The notes under the pieces were generated by a model. It was not told the origin of the DNA and made no database searches. It saw nothing but the letters and a program-made list of their open reading frames with translations. A stretch of DNA of 64,000 nt from Eutreptiella sp. 'Long Island Sound 2002' (taxonomy: Eukaryota > Euglenozoa > Euglenophyceae > Eutreptiales > Eutreptiaceae): NCBI GenBank assembly GCA_964036045.1, contig OZ038384.1:22869000-22932999 (forward strand), given 5' to 3'. Positions 23,901-32,874 of the stretch are shown one piece after another (position 1 is the stretch's first letter; the number at the start of each line of letters is the position of its first letter). The position numbers and the translations under genes are program-made.

Positions 23901-25314
23901 GGTCCTCCTTCAGTTGGGATAGGTCTCCCATACGTCCTTGCTTCAGTGGCCATGAACTGCGGGTAGGCTTCGCGTAGCATAGCTTTTTCGCCACCAACTT
24001 CCTCTTGGAATCCACATACTCCCTGAGCCTGGATCGAGGGTCCAGCTCCTCATCCACGGGGTCTTCCACCCTCATGGAGAGTAAGGGTTTTAGTGGGGCG
24101 ACGTACTCGGCGTTCTCCACTTCCTCCACACAGGTCTGCACGAAGAAGGCGTCGTGCTCAGTTTTGTCTTCCGAGTGGATAGAGCTAGGTAGCTCAGATA
24201 GTCCACACTCAGAGACTCCATCAGGAACAGGTACATGACAGGGAGAGTTGGGGGCGTTGGTGTCAGTCACGACGTACTCATCTCCTCCGGGTGTAGTCTC
24301 AACAGCATCTTGAGGTCGTAGGCGATCCTTCAAGTCACCCAAGGCGAGTCCATCGCTTTCTCGTTGTATAGTCTGGACCAGAGTCGGGTCCAGGTCCTCC
24401 CAGGGGATGGTGGTAAGACTTCTGTCCACCACGCTGAGCATACTCCCCCATCCGGGCTTCCCAATAGGCGTCTTGCGTCCCAGAGGCACGTAGATGGCCT
24501 CATCAGGCAAACGAACAGAGCTGATAGTCAGCCTGTCCAGGAGGTTTCGCCAGTACTCGTTGCCCCCATGGGCTCCCCAATCGGGGGAACACAGGACCAT
24601 ACGGGAACGTTCCAAGGCCACCTTGGTCAGCACCTTCCCCAGTTCACTGAATCTGGGGTTCCCGTAGGCCATCCCGAAAGACGGCCAGTAAAATTTGTAG
24701 CTGCAGTTCTTCCCCTTGCTGCAGTATAGGTCCAGTACATGCTGCTTGTCGCTGGCAAACAGCTCCACACTCAGGTCTTCTCGAGAGTAACCCAACTCCT
24801 TCAGACCTTGGTCTAGGACTTCCCCCAATAGTTGATAGTCCTCAGTTTGGGAGGCCGCCATCATGTTCGAGGGCTCGTCCTTCGATAGTCTCAGGTAACT
24901 CGAGGTATGTTCCGACTGCTCCAGTGGCACAGACTCTCTGCCACTGCCGTGGTCCACGTAGAGGGAGTAGGGCGCTTGCAGCGTCAGGGATTGTATCTGG
25001 GAGTGCTGTACGAAGAAGTCAGTACCCAGTACAAAGTCGAAGGCCTCAGTGTCCATCACATAGAACCGATGGGCGATAGTTCGAGAGCCCATAGGTACCT
25101 CCACTTCACAGTCCCCGCAGCTGTGCACCACATGTCCACCCCCCATGCGTATCGCGGCGGTGGTCATGGTGTTCTTCAGGCTCCCACAAGGTAAAATTTT
25201 CTTGGCCACTATAGATATTGTGGCGCCAGTATCCAGTACCCCCAGGTATTCGCGTCCCCCTAGTCGAATACGTACCCAAAACACCAGGTCTTGGGTGCCA
25301 CCAGAGCGTCCCCG
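20995..25314 (-). CDS. pol: Element A Pol: protease, linker domain, reverse transcriptase, RNase H, integrase
   Basis: About 1,439 codons open after UGA 25315-25317. Numbering from the methionine-equivalent at 25284: protease D-T-G at 18-20; linker domain with E-L-F-A-S 174-178, Y-G-N-P-R-F 207-212 and L-C-S-P-D-W 231-236. Reverse transcriptase follows, with its catalytic YxDD replaced by H-I-D-N at 776-779. RNase H begins T-D-A-S. Integrase has an H-H-C-C zinc module near 1150-1200 and a D, D-35-E triad near 1240, 1302 and 1340. All parts are collinear with no frameshift. The Asp-to-Asn change could abolish polymerisation, or the family may use it. Confidence 0.93.
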   Translation of the reverse strand, partial: RGRSGGTQDLVFWVRIRLGGREYLGVLDTGATISIVAKKILPCGSLKNTMTTAAIRMGGGHVVHSCGDCEVEVPMGSRTIAHRFYVMDTEAFDFVLGTDFFVQHSQIQSLTLQAPYSLYVDHGSGRESVPLEQSEHTSSYLRLSKDEPSNMMAASQTEDYQLLGEVLDQGLKELGYSREDLSVELFASDKQHVLDLYCSKGKNCSYKFYWPSFGMAYGNPRFSELGKVLTKVALERSRMVLCSPDWGAHGGNEYWRNLLDRLTISSVRLPDEAIYVPLGRKTPIGKPGWGSMLSVVDRSLTTIPWEDLDPTLVQTIQRESDGLALGDLKDRLRPQDAVETTPGGDEYVVTDTNAPNSPCHVPVPDGVSECGLSELPSSIHSEDKTEHDAFFVQTCVEEVENAEYVAPLKPLLSMRVEDPVDEELDPRSRLREYVDSKRKLVAKKLCYAKPTRSSWPLKQGRMGDLSQLKEDLEQKITTWQREVDLKLMKSVWGAHVRTPEEDDRSEECVCEPPRACLCCHRPSEMVEQDLLYAYQGLKDTTTGEESVEDHLPTSITQGASNLHSDEDMEDKIKILDPRVQKLIRTYLEVFGELPPPASCDKLVQMDLKLKFEFVGHKIRRRPYPAPKEQADEIERQIQECIDAGLVLEYKDGDYPLHCSPCFLVAKPGSTAKRLVVDYGELNKKTLNHSGSIPNMESTLEKIASCRYKTKMDKRSGFWQVDLTPNAQELLAFITPQGRVFKWKVMPFGVANAPALFQELMNKILSILRRRPKVQELISPAAQMEAHIDNVCLGTNTQEDHLILLGEFFAVCQENHTRLKLEKCEFMQETMQYLGFDVGYGWWTAAASKAKPLMDAKVRHEDPKIGLHDVRSFIGACNFYRRHIKNFTYTSAVLTDLIKKSTTWRWGPQEQQAFDELKDKVANAKCLGVPRAQGEIILVTDASNVGGGGTLFPWQALEKEEFDSAISQWGTEGLNRDGTLKHSYPDDKTVLVPLGHWNWKWNQARGNYSTYEQELLAGMLVLSSQARLLGSNPVVWLCDQEPVRSFQKGPPPEKAKLRRWWTYLSQLRLTVHHIQGVKNECADYISRNNFDALIGARSEALAKEAFSLMDVHLDLNMTMIRPLDGLQQSKYLKEFGDIYTRLEKRLEPLLVNQDQRKRDKSYLWHEDRIVVPSDRVTALLKWTHESSGHVGADRTLRLFKQWFHTTWTDDQLRKTLQPIVDKCPCRSCKPGDIRDRGLYSTLPIPHCANSVLYVDYTEMPKFGGYDFALVVTCGLTRFTRVFPCTKHITGEETIKILLEEWFCVYGAPKEINSDEDVRVRSDTGWYKRVLRSLNVQVSTGIPYSHTSNPLCERQIRVLKENVRIWCKTERTRDWVRLLPVISLMMNSQESSATGYSPHELFMGRPAWFLHAPYPEDTHSSVGEWVQEQQAKVDKAKAMLQ

Positions 25315-25992
25315 TCAGAATTCCGCGGGACAGGTCACCTCGAACCCCTTGTTCCGCAATTTGCGGGCCATCCTCATGAAACGGCTCCTCTTCTTAGCGT
25401 TGCCGTCATCACCACCTTCATGCTCACGCTTGGCTCCTTGTTCTTGCTGGGCCTGCGTCTGTGAGCGTGTGGTAGGTCCAGACTGCCCTCCAGAGGGCTC
25501 GGAGTTCCCCCCTGGATTAGGGTTAAGGTTGCCTCCGTTCTTGTCCTTGTTCTTGTTGTCGGGCTGGCGGTTAGCGCCTCCTCCTCGTCCACCTTGACCC
25601 TTGTCTTGTCCACCTTGGCCACGTCCTTTAGACTTGCCCTCGCCGGAGTCGTTGCCTTTGGCCTTGCCTCCACCTTTGCCTGAGCCTTTGCCAGGATCTT
25701 CCCCCTTAAGCTTCGCCGATAGGCGTTGCTTATGGTAGCACTCGTCCTCGTAGTGCTTCCGCTTACCGCAGAATGCACACGTGATGGTGCAGCGGTAATG
25801 ATCCGGCAGCTTTGCTTTGGCGCCGGTGTTCTTCTCCTGCTGCTTCCCCTGGACGACGAAGCAGTCTCGCTGCTCGCAGTCAGAGGCGTGCTGCAGGTGG
25901 CCCTGCTCATCTCCTGCATCACACCAGAATAGCTCCTTCAAGTTCTCCATGGTACGGGCGTGGGCGTGTTTGGGGGTAGTCCCCTGTCCAGG
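25315..25992 (-). CDS. Element A nucleocapsid segment (canonical zinc knuckle)
   Basis: About 226 codons between two in-frame UGA codons (25993-25995 and 25315-25317), with a methionine at 25950. It carries the retroviral zinc knuckle C-x2-C-x4-H-x4-C (C-A-F-C...H...C) and a long Gly/Lys/Gln-rich, strongly basic tail typical of RNA-chaperone nucleocapsid domains. Same frame as capsid upstream and Pol downstream. It could be translated by readthrough or by re-initiation at the internal ATG. Confidence 0.85.
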   Translation of the reverse strand, partial: PGQGTTPKHAHARTMENLKELFWCDAGDEQGHLQHASDCEQRDCFVVQGKQQEKNTGAKAKLPDHYRCTITCAFCGKRKHYEDECYHKQRLSAKLKGEDPGKGSGKGGGKAKGNDSGEGKSKGRGQGGQDKGQGGRGGGANRQPDNKNKDKNGGNLNPNPGGNSEPSGGQSGPTTRSQTQAQQEQGAKREHEGGDDGNAKKRSRFMRMARKLRNKGFEVTCPAEF

Positions 25993-27693
25993 TCAGGACC
26001 CTTGGTACCCTTTGCCTCCAGAACCTCCACCACCAGGACGGTAGTTGTTCAGGTGCTGGTCGCTCTCCTTCTCCAGCGCCATCTTCAGGAGCAGCACGCA
26101 TAGATCCTCGTAATGGAGGGATCTAGCCTTGCGCTCAGCCGTCAAACGGCACTCGTCCCATAGCTCTCGGGGGAGCTCGGCCACCAACCAGAATAGCAGG
26201 TCGTTGCTGCTGTAGGAGCCGGGCGTCAGTCGTCCAGCCCAGTGATCCAGATCAGCCAACAGCTCAGATACCCTGCCAGGCTTGGGGTTGTTGGGCAGCA
26301 CGGGTAGGTTCTGGATCTCGACCCTGATGGAGAGGTCGGTCTCGTAGGTCGGGTACTGCCTCTCCAGGGCAACCAACACATCGGCAAAGGTGGCGGAGTT
26401 AGTCACGATCTGCCTGACCTGCTTCTCCAGGTACTTGGTCTTGCAGCACTGCAGGAGCAATTCGCACTTCACTCGCCCACTAGCGTGGGTTTGGCCGGTC
26501 AATCGTAAGAACCGACCAAAGTTCTCAGCGAACTCGCTGAGGTCCTTGCCTGTGAACTCAGGCAGGTTCACCACTATCTTGGAGGTGGCAATAGCCTTCG
26601 CCTCCTGAGCTCGGCGTCCTTCAGGGCGTCGGGTCTTCTTCTTCTTCTTCTTCTTCTTCTTACCCTTGGGGTCCTCGGGGTCCTCAGGGTCATCGTCATC
26701 TGAGGGCGAAGAAGAATCCATCGACGGCGGCTCGTCGTCCGAGGGGTCTCCGCCTAGATCACTGGAGCCATAAGGCTCCACGTCCACCATAGCCCTTAAG
26801 GCTGTCAGCCCCAGCCGGTCCAGCTCGGCCCTCGTCCAGTTCGTCACGTGGCTGTAGGGCGGCTGGGCCGTTCTCGGCACGAAGGGACTTCTCGGAATAG
26901 CTGCAGGCGTCGGCATCGGTCTGCTCCTCAGGCTCCCCAGGGTATTTGTCAACCCTGCCGTCAGGTGGTTAGCCTGTACTCGGTGGGGTGACATTCCGAC
27001 CGAGATAGGTGACCTTTGGGGCGGGATCATCAGGGGCTCCAGCTTCTCACGGATCTCTTGTGTGAGGTCGCCCACGATTTTTGAAGTGGCTCCTCGGAGC
27101 ACCTCATTGTTCTCCGACCGCGTCAGGGACCTGTTGGAGGATCTTCCCGATCCTCTACTCCTGCCTCCAAGAGACTCTGGTCCTCTCCTCAACCCACTCA
27201 AGGGTGCGTACCCAGGTGCATACCCAGGAGCATACCCAGGAACATCCATATAGGTTCCAGTAGCGTGTAGTGGATGGGGATAGTCAGCCGCATACCATCG
27301 CGGCGCAGAGCTGGAAGCCACCGGCTCACTGGCAGTAGTTGCCTCATGGAGCGCAGTGGTAGGTGGGCCCATACCATAGGGGGGGTAGGGAGGCATTCCA
27401 GTAAAGCCTGTGCCCTCTGCCATAGGCGGGTTGGTTGAGGAAGTGGATGTTGCAGCGACTGGGAGTGTGGTGGTCATAGGAGAGGGTGATGCGTGGAGGC
27501 CAGAAGCGCTTGGTGCGCCTTCGAAGGTAGGGACCTTAGTCAGGTCTTGCCCTTGCTCCTCTCCTTCGTCTGCTCCTTCTCCAGCATCCTTCTCGCTCTC
27601 ACTTCTCTTCCTCTTTACAGGCTGAGTGACCACGACCACCTCTTCGACGGACAGGTCCATCCAGGGAGTCCTCAGCCGCGTCCACTGGCCCAT
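25993..27693 (-). CDS. gag: Element A Gag: matrix-like and capsid region
   Basis: 566 codons from the ATG at 27693 to UGA 25993-25995. The N-terminal third is low complexity, with Ser/Pro/Thr-rich stretches and a G-Y-A-P repeat (three units). An acidic Asp/Glu run and a nine-lysine tract sit around residues 330-360. From about 375 to 545 comes a helical Ty3-type capsid domain (L-P-E-F-T-G-K, L-R-L-T-G-Q, tryptophan-rich end). The start is the first in-frame ATG. A short overlapping ORF lies just upstream in another frame. Confidence 0.85.
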   Translation of the reverse strand: MGQWTRLRTPWMDLSVEEVVVVTQPVKRKRSESEKDAGEGADEGEEQGQDLTKVPTFEGAPSASGLHASPSPMTTTLPVAATSTSSTNPPMAEGTGFTGMPPYPPYGMGPPTTALHEATTASEPVASSSAPRWYAADYPHPLHATGTYMDVPGYAPGYAPGYAPLSGLRRGPESLGGRSRGSGRSSNRSLTRSENNEVLRGATSKIVGDLTQEIREKLEPLMIPPQRSPISVGMSPHRVQANHLTAGLTNTLGSLRSRPMPTPAAIPRSPFVPRTAQPPYSHVTNWTRAELDRLGLTALRAMVDVEPYGSSDLGGDPSDDEPPSMDSSSPSDDDDPEDPEDPKGKKKKKKKKKTRRPEGRRAQEAKAIATSKIVVNLPEFTGKDLSEFAENFGRFLRLTGQTHASGRVKCELLLQCCKTKYLEKQVRQIVTNSATFADVLVALERQYPTYETDLSIRVEIQNLPVLPNNPKPGRVSELLADLDHWAGRLTPGSYSSNDLLFWLVAELPRELWDECRLTAERKARSLHYEDLCVLLLKMALEKESDQHLNNYRPGGGGSGGKGYQGS

Positions 27694-27793
27694 GTAAGGG
27701 CTCCGCCGAAGGTACAGCGCCAGGTGCCAGCCTTGCCGGTGCCTCAGGCGCTGGAGCTGTCTTCACGTCAGCGTCCTCCTTTCCTGGCTCCAT
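27599..27793 (-). CDS. Upstream short ORF in the A leader
   Basis: 64 codons from an ATG 100 bases before the gag ATG, overlapping gag in another frame. Ala/Pro/Asp/Glu-rich. It is either a regulatory upstream ORF or the original Gag N-terminus separated by a frame change. I cannot tell which. Confidence 0.35.
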   Translation of the reverse strand: MEPGKEDADVKTAPAPEAPARLAPGAVPSAEPLHGPVDAAEDSLDGPVRRRGGRGHSACKEEEK

Positions 27794-27876
27794 CTTCTTT
27801 CACCCTTCTGCTTATGTTTGCCCGTACTCGGCGCACTGGATGTACGGCACGGGGTTGCTGCCGGTGCGCAGAGACA

Positions 27877-27894
27877 GGCTGCCTCTTGCTACCA
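27877..27894 (-). promoter_or_regulatory. Primer-binding site of element A
   Basis: TGGTAGCAAGAGGCAGCC on the minus strand, overlapping the last LTR base by one. TGGTAGCA-AGAGG matches the complement of animal-type initiator-tRNA-Met 3' ends except for one additional A. This is the expected minus-strand primer position. Confidence 0.65.
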
Positions 27895-28691
27895 GAAAGG
27901 TTTATAGTGTTTTCAGCACTGTTGTTTTGCTTCTCCTGCTGCTTGCTGTTGCTGTAGGGTGTCCTGCTGCTTGTTTTGGGAGATGAAACGCTTTTGTTTA
28001 TTGAAATACAGTAAGTCCAAGTCAATCCAGGATAGCCCAAGCCAGAAGTGTGCAAGGAGAAGGTAATTCAGGATCAAAGCATGAAGGGCTGCAGTGTAGA
28101 CAGTGAAAGATGATTGAATATTCACAGAAACTGCAACTCAGTTCACAAATGAATGCATATTCACAAAGATAGCTGAAATGTTTTGGGAAAAGAGTTAGAA
28201 AACTGCCCCATGGTCACTCTCTCTCCATAGTGCCATCTCAGGAGATGTGCACTCTTTGTTTTGGGTCCCATATGTGCTGAGGTGGCAGGGCATGTGGCGA
28301 TGAGGTCACTGCCATGTCACATGGGGTCTTCCTACTTAGCTAGGCTGACCGGGAATTGAACCCAGGACCTCTCAAAAAGAGGTGCCCAGCCCCCTAGGGT
28401 GCATACCACTAGGATAGCTAAGAATTCATGGAAAAACATAGATAAATTCATAGGCTCTACCTTAGGTATGTCAGTGCTCAGTCAACTCAGGAAGAGATGA
28501 ATAGCTTCACATTGAAAGGGGATTAAGGGGTCCACTCCATATCCTGATTGGGTGTTTGGTTCCATAGGTCAAAATGTGTTATCACCACTTTTGGTGGGAC
28601 CAATAGTAAGATAAAAATGCATGGATGCTCAGTGCATCTCTAATACAACTAGAGTATGCCTCAAAGCAATGGAAAAGCACTTTTTCTTACT
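27894..28691 (-). repeat. 5' LTR of element A
   Basis: 798 bp, same length as the 3' LTR. Termini 5'-AGTAAG...CTTTCT-3' on the element strand. It contains its own copy of the tRNA-like module. Confidence 0.95.
28335..28422 (-). ncRNA. tRNA-like module in the 5' LTR of A
   Basis: Same 88-nt structure as at 17776-17863, with a C to T change in the region of the anticodon-side arm and an A to G change near the D-arm. The closing stem and the B box are unchanged. Confidence 0.55.
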
Positions 28692-28696
28692 CCGTC
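28692..28696. other. Target-site duplication of element A, right
   Basis: CCGTC immediately after the right terminus CTTACT, matching 17330-17334. Confidence 0.93.
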
Positions 28697-31475
28697 CAGC
28701 CACTTCAGCACGGCCGTTAGACCGGCTGAGATAGGCGACGCTCTTGGCATGACGTATTCCCATGAGGGAACACATAGCCTTGAACCAGCCACCAGTAAAC
28801 TGGGGCCCTCGGTCACTGCAAATGGTGCGGGGGATGTCAAAGACGGTCAGCCAATGACGAATCATCATGACTGCCACTTCCTTGGCAAGCAACCCCTTTT
28901 TGCGTGCCGGAACGGCTACTACGTAGCCACTGTGGCGATCCACACAAAGAACCACACAGTCAAAGGTCTCCTTGCCAATGTGCACTTCGGGCATGGAGAA
29001 GACGTCCATGGCCACGCTCTCCATGGGCTGGTCAGGAACCGGGGTCCATTGGGCTTCCCCCTTGACGTTCCGGTTATCGGGATTGCAGGCCTGACAGACC
29101 GAGCAACCCTTCCTGACCTTCTTGATGGCGGTGTAGAGATTGATCTGGTCGATCTCGAACCGGCGCTGCATGTCCAGGGCTTGCTTCTTGACCCCTGGGT
29201 GCATCATGTGGTGGTGCCAAGCCTCGCACAGCTCGAGCACCCGGGACTCCGGTACTAGCCGCTTAGCATTTCGGTAGAGCTTGCCATCTTCCTCAGTCAG
29301 CCCCTTTGGCCACTTCTGCCCGTTATCAGGGTCGGTCACAGCCCTATACTCGGCCGGAAAGGCCTCGGACTTAGCGTAGTCGTCGGTCCAGTCGTCCTGG
29401 AGGCAAGACTCAGGGAAGAGGTGCTTGTCGGACTCGGCTCCATCAGGGGCGAGTACTCTGACCGCTCTGCCCATCCTCGTTCCGGGGGGGGAATCCGCAG
29501 CCATGACGACGAAGCATTTAACACCCTCCTCCTCCATCAGGCGCTCCAGTTCAATGATCCTCTTGGCTTCAGCGGTCTCAGCCTCATCGCCATGGGCAGA
29601 GATATCCGTCATGCCCTTGCTGGCGGGATAGGCCCACCTACTGAGACAGTCCGCCACGGTGTTGTCCTTACCGGGAATATACACAACCGTGAGGTCGAAC
29701 TTGGCCAAGGTCTCATGCCATCTTGCCCGTCGGGACGCGGGACCTGAGGGGGTGTCCACGTGCTCCTTGTGCCACGACTGCAGACTCTGATGGTCGGTGC
29801 AGACGGTGACGGGATGGAGGGCTATGTACCCAGCCCATTTCCTGAGAGCCATGACGATGGCATACGCCTCCTTTTCTCGGGGCGTCCACGTCCCCCTCTG
29901 GCCTTCCGCCAGGACTCGGCTCATGAAGGCTACGGGCACGTGCCTCCCATCGTCAAGCACTTGCTCCAACACAGCGCCAACGGCGTAGTCGGAAGCGTCG
30001 GTGCGCGGGACGAACCCTCGGTCAGGATCCACGAGGTGCAGACCCACTGCGGATAGCAGCGCCTGCTTCATCCCCTCAAAGGCACGGTCGGACTCTTCAG
30101 TCCAGACCAGAGCCTTCTTGGACCCCTTTTTGGTCTCCTCCCGGTTGCCCTTGAGCATGGTCGTCATGGGGGCTGCATACTCGGCATACATTTTGATATA
30201 CCCCGAGTAGTAGTTGCAGAACTCCAGATACGCCCGTAGCTCAGAGACCGTTTTGGGCTTTTCCCAGTGCTTGACCGCAGCCACCTTGCCAGGTATGGGC
30301 TTGCGCTGCCCGTTCCCAACTACGTGGCCAGCGAAGACCACCTCGCTTACCGCAATGGTGGCCTTGTCACTGCTGCCCGTGAGTTTGTGCCGAACCAGAA
30401 GGTCCAGCACTCGAGTGACGTCCCCCTCATGTGCCTCCAGGAGCTCCTCGTAGCTCATACTGGGGTCCCCGGACGCGATGATCACGTCGTCCACGAAGGG
30501 GTCCGCACAGTCACGCACCGGCTCAAGCAGGTTCTCCAGCATCCGCTGAAAAGCCGCATTGCCGTTGGTAACGCCCATTGGCATCACCTTCCACTGGAGA
30601 GGTCCAAGTGGGGTGCTCATGGCTGTGCAGGCACAGGACTCCTCGGCGAGAGGCATCTGATGATAACCATGTTTCAGGTCAATCACCGTGAAGATCCTCC
30701 GCCGGTGTTGTTTTTGCAGCATGTCCTCAATGAGGGGCAGCGTATAGCTGTCATGCTGCGTTTGGGCGTTTAGGCCGCGGTAGTCGACCACGAGCCGCCA
30801 TTCACCGGCCACCTTCTTGGGGACAACGAAGCACGGAGAGGCCCATTCGGAGTGGCACGGCTCGAGCCAGCGTCGCTCGATGAAGTCACGGAGGATCTTC
30901 TCCATGGCCTCCTTCCTCTCGCCCCTCCGGGCAAACTCCCGGTGCTGATACACACGGGGGTCCTGCTTCAGTCGTATCTTGGCCTCGCCATACGGTCCAC
31001 GCACCGGTGGGGGAAACACAGGCTTTCCGCTGAGGAAGGTATCACCATACTTCTGCTTCAGCCTGGCCCTTAATGCCTGGATCTTGGGGCAATCATCGGA
31101 CTCCGCCTTGGCTTTTCCGGGCACCTGGACCACTGAACTTACTTGAGGGGTAGCGACCCCGCTCGGTTTCGGCTCAGGTGGTCTTTCCAGGTGGCCCAGA
31201 GGGCCATCTCTGGTCTTGCCTCGGAATAGGTCGCCGTAGGTGGGTGGGTTACCGCCGATTGGCTCGTCCTGGCTGGACAGGTGGTCCAGTACCCTCCTTA
31301 CGAAGGTATCTCCATCATAGGAACCAAAGACGATCGAGTCCACTTCCCACCAGGCTTTGTCCTGGCCTTTGCCCTCACGCTGGCTTCCCCAGTCCTGAAG
31401 AGGGTTGATCCATATACCCCTGAACCAGATCCAACTCCTCTTCCGTGAGGGGGTCTTCCGATTCTCCGATGTCAA
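28692..31475 (-). pseudogene. pol: B2 Pol: reverse transcriptase, RNase H, integrase core
   Basis: Open frame of about 928 codons down to the A insertion. Reverse transcriptase has V-V-D-Y-R-G-L-N and the catalytic F-V-D-D at residues 327-330. RNase H starts R-T-D-A-S-D-Y. Integrase shows the H-H-C-C zinc module, then A-M-D-V-F, C-S-D-R-G and N-G-R-A-E-V catalytic acids. The insertion lies four codons after the catalytic glutamate. The frame differs from the upstream protease frame, with the change between 31375 and 31475, so Pol was already frameshifted or uses a frame change there. Confidence 0.9.
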
Positions 31476-32874
31476 CAGGGGAAACCGCGAAGGATTGCCG
31501 CCATGGCTCCGCTACGATGCGGTTGACACACACGAAATCCGTGGTGTCGGCCTGATCAAGGACCCCATCCACATAGTGGAATTCCGTTCGCCATCTCTGG
31601 GGTGGCATGGGCTGTCCCTTAGCGTCCTGATAGACGCTCTCTCCAGCCGGTAGGACGACCTTGTTTAAGGTCATGTTGGTCAATGAGACTACCCAACGTC
31701 GGGTACTTTCCTCCTCGGTGCATCCCATAGGAACAACCAGCACTGCCTTGGAGCGGTCCTTGCGGATCTTCGCTACCGCCCTTGGAATGTCCCATCGAGG
31801 GCAATGGATCCACATCAAGCCCTGATGCGGACCCCAGTACTTCTTCCACGCGGAGTCCTGGGCGCTCCAGTACTTCTCACAAACCCGAAGATGGGCGGAG
31901 GTTCCTGAAGAGAACGCATCCAGGGCCAGATCCGAAGCTCCCCGGTCCGCAACCACTCGGCTCGCCACTTCCGGCATTACGCCGTACTCCTGGTTTGCTG
32001 GCCCAGTTGGCTCAGTGTCCAGTGCGGCCACTTCGAGCTGATTGCGTTCGGGGTGGATCCATTGGCATTCCACATGGTGCTCAGGTGACGAAAGCCACGA
32101 GAGCTGGTCGTCCTGGTACAGGGTCATGGAGGCCTGGGCCGGGAGGACGCCGGAGTCCGTCTCCATCATGAAGTCGTACCCAACGATCATGTCCCAGTCC
32201 ATCTCGGCCTCGTAGAAGCGACCTTGCAGGAGGATTTCCTCGCCGAGGTCTGGGCGGCTCAGCTCACGATGGTTCACGAACTGCAGCCCGATGGCCGCTT
32301 CCTTCGTGCCTCCCACCATGTACTGGCCGTTCGCCACCTTCAGCCTGAAAGGTTTCGAACTGTCGATCAAACACTCTGGCGGAAGTAGGCCAGCCTTGAC
32401 CAAGCTGACCTGAGCGCTCGTGTCGACCAACACGTCGAAGACCTTTTCCACTTCCCCGCATAAGGCACGGACCTTAAGGTGCAACTGCCGCTCGCGCCCA
32501 ACGCGGCGCACGGCGTGCAAGCTCAGGATCTCCGGCTGTTCCAGAAGCTCAACAAGCGACTGGTGCAGGTTGTGGACAATGGGCTCAGGCTGCCCATCTG
32601 CAGCATCCAGCTGCGGTCCGGGTGATCCTCCGATACTCTCGGATAGATCTTGAAGTACATCAAACACATTCTTGGTCGCGAAGGAGGGACGGGTGCAAGG
32701 GTTCGTGCCTTCACTTGCCCTCACCCCGCCTCCGCGACTGTCGGGTGCCGGACTGGGCCTTCCGCCCGCGGCAGTCCCTTTGTGCTTACCGACTCCCGAT
32801 TGGGATGGTGTGGCGCTTCCCACGACACCATCCTGCGACCGCCCTAGCTGGGGCCCTTGGCTGCAGGGGCTCCG
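31375..32874 (-). pseudogene. B2 protease and linker domain
   Basis: Open after UAG 32875-32877; the first methionine is at 32823, giving 482 codons from there. The protease motif is D-T-S-A-Q at residues 124-128 instead of DTGAQ, so its activity is doubtful. Residues 270-360 form the linker domain shared by all four families (E-Y-G-V-M-P, D-A-F-S-S at 292-296, I-H-C-P-R-W at 329-334, V-L-V-V-P at 351-355). It ends in a frame different from that of reverse transcriptase. The overlap of about 100 bases resembles a frameshift site but is probably decay. Confidence 0.8.

Larger units (their letters stand above)
17335..28691 (-). mobile_element. Element A: complete 11.36 kb Ty3/gypsy chromovirus
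   Basis: Flanked by a 5-bp duplication, with two 798-bp LTRs (termini AG...CT rather than TG...CA), a primer-binding site next to the 5' LTR and a polypurine tract next to the 3' LTR. One long coding frame (27693 to 20383) is punctuated by three UGA codons. About 15 mismatches between the LTRs (about 2%) were counted by eye, so it is younger than its host B2. A 2.2 kb structured non-coding region lies before the 3' LTR. Confidence 0.95.

Noticed and set aside
31375-31475. Programmed frameshift between protease and reverse transcriptase in B2
   Set aside because: No slippery heptamer was seen in the overlap, the position is inside Pol rather than at the Gag/Pol border, and C has no frame change at the equivalent place; decay is simpler.
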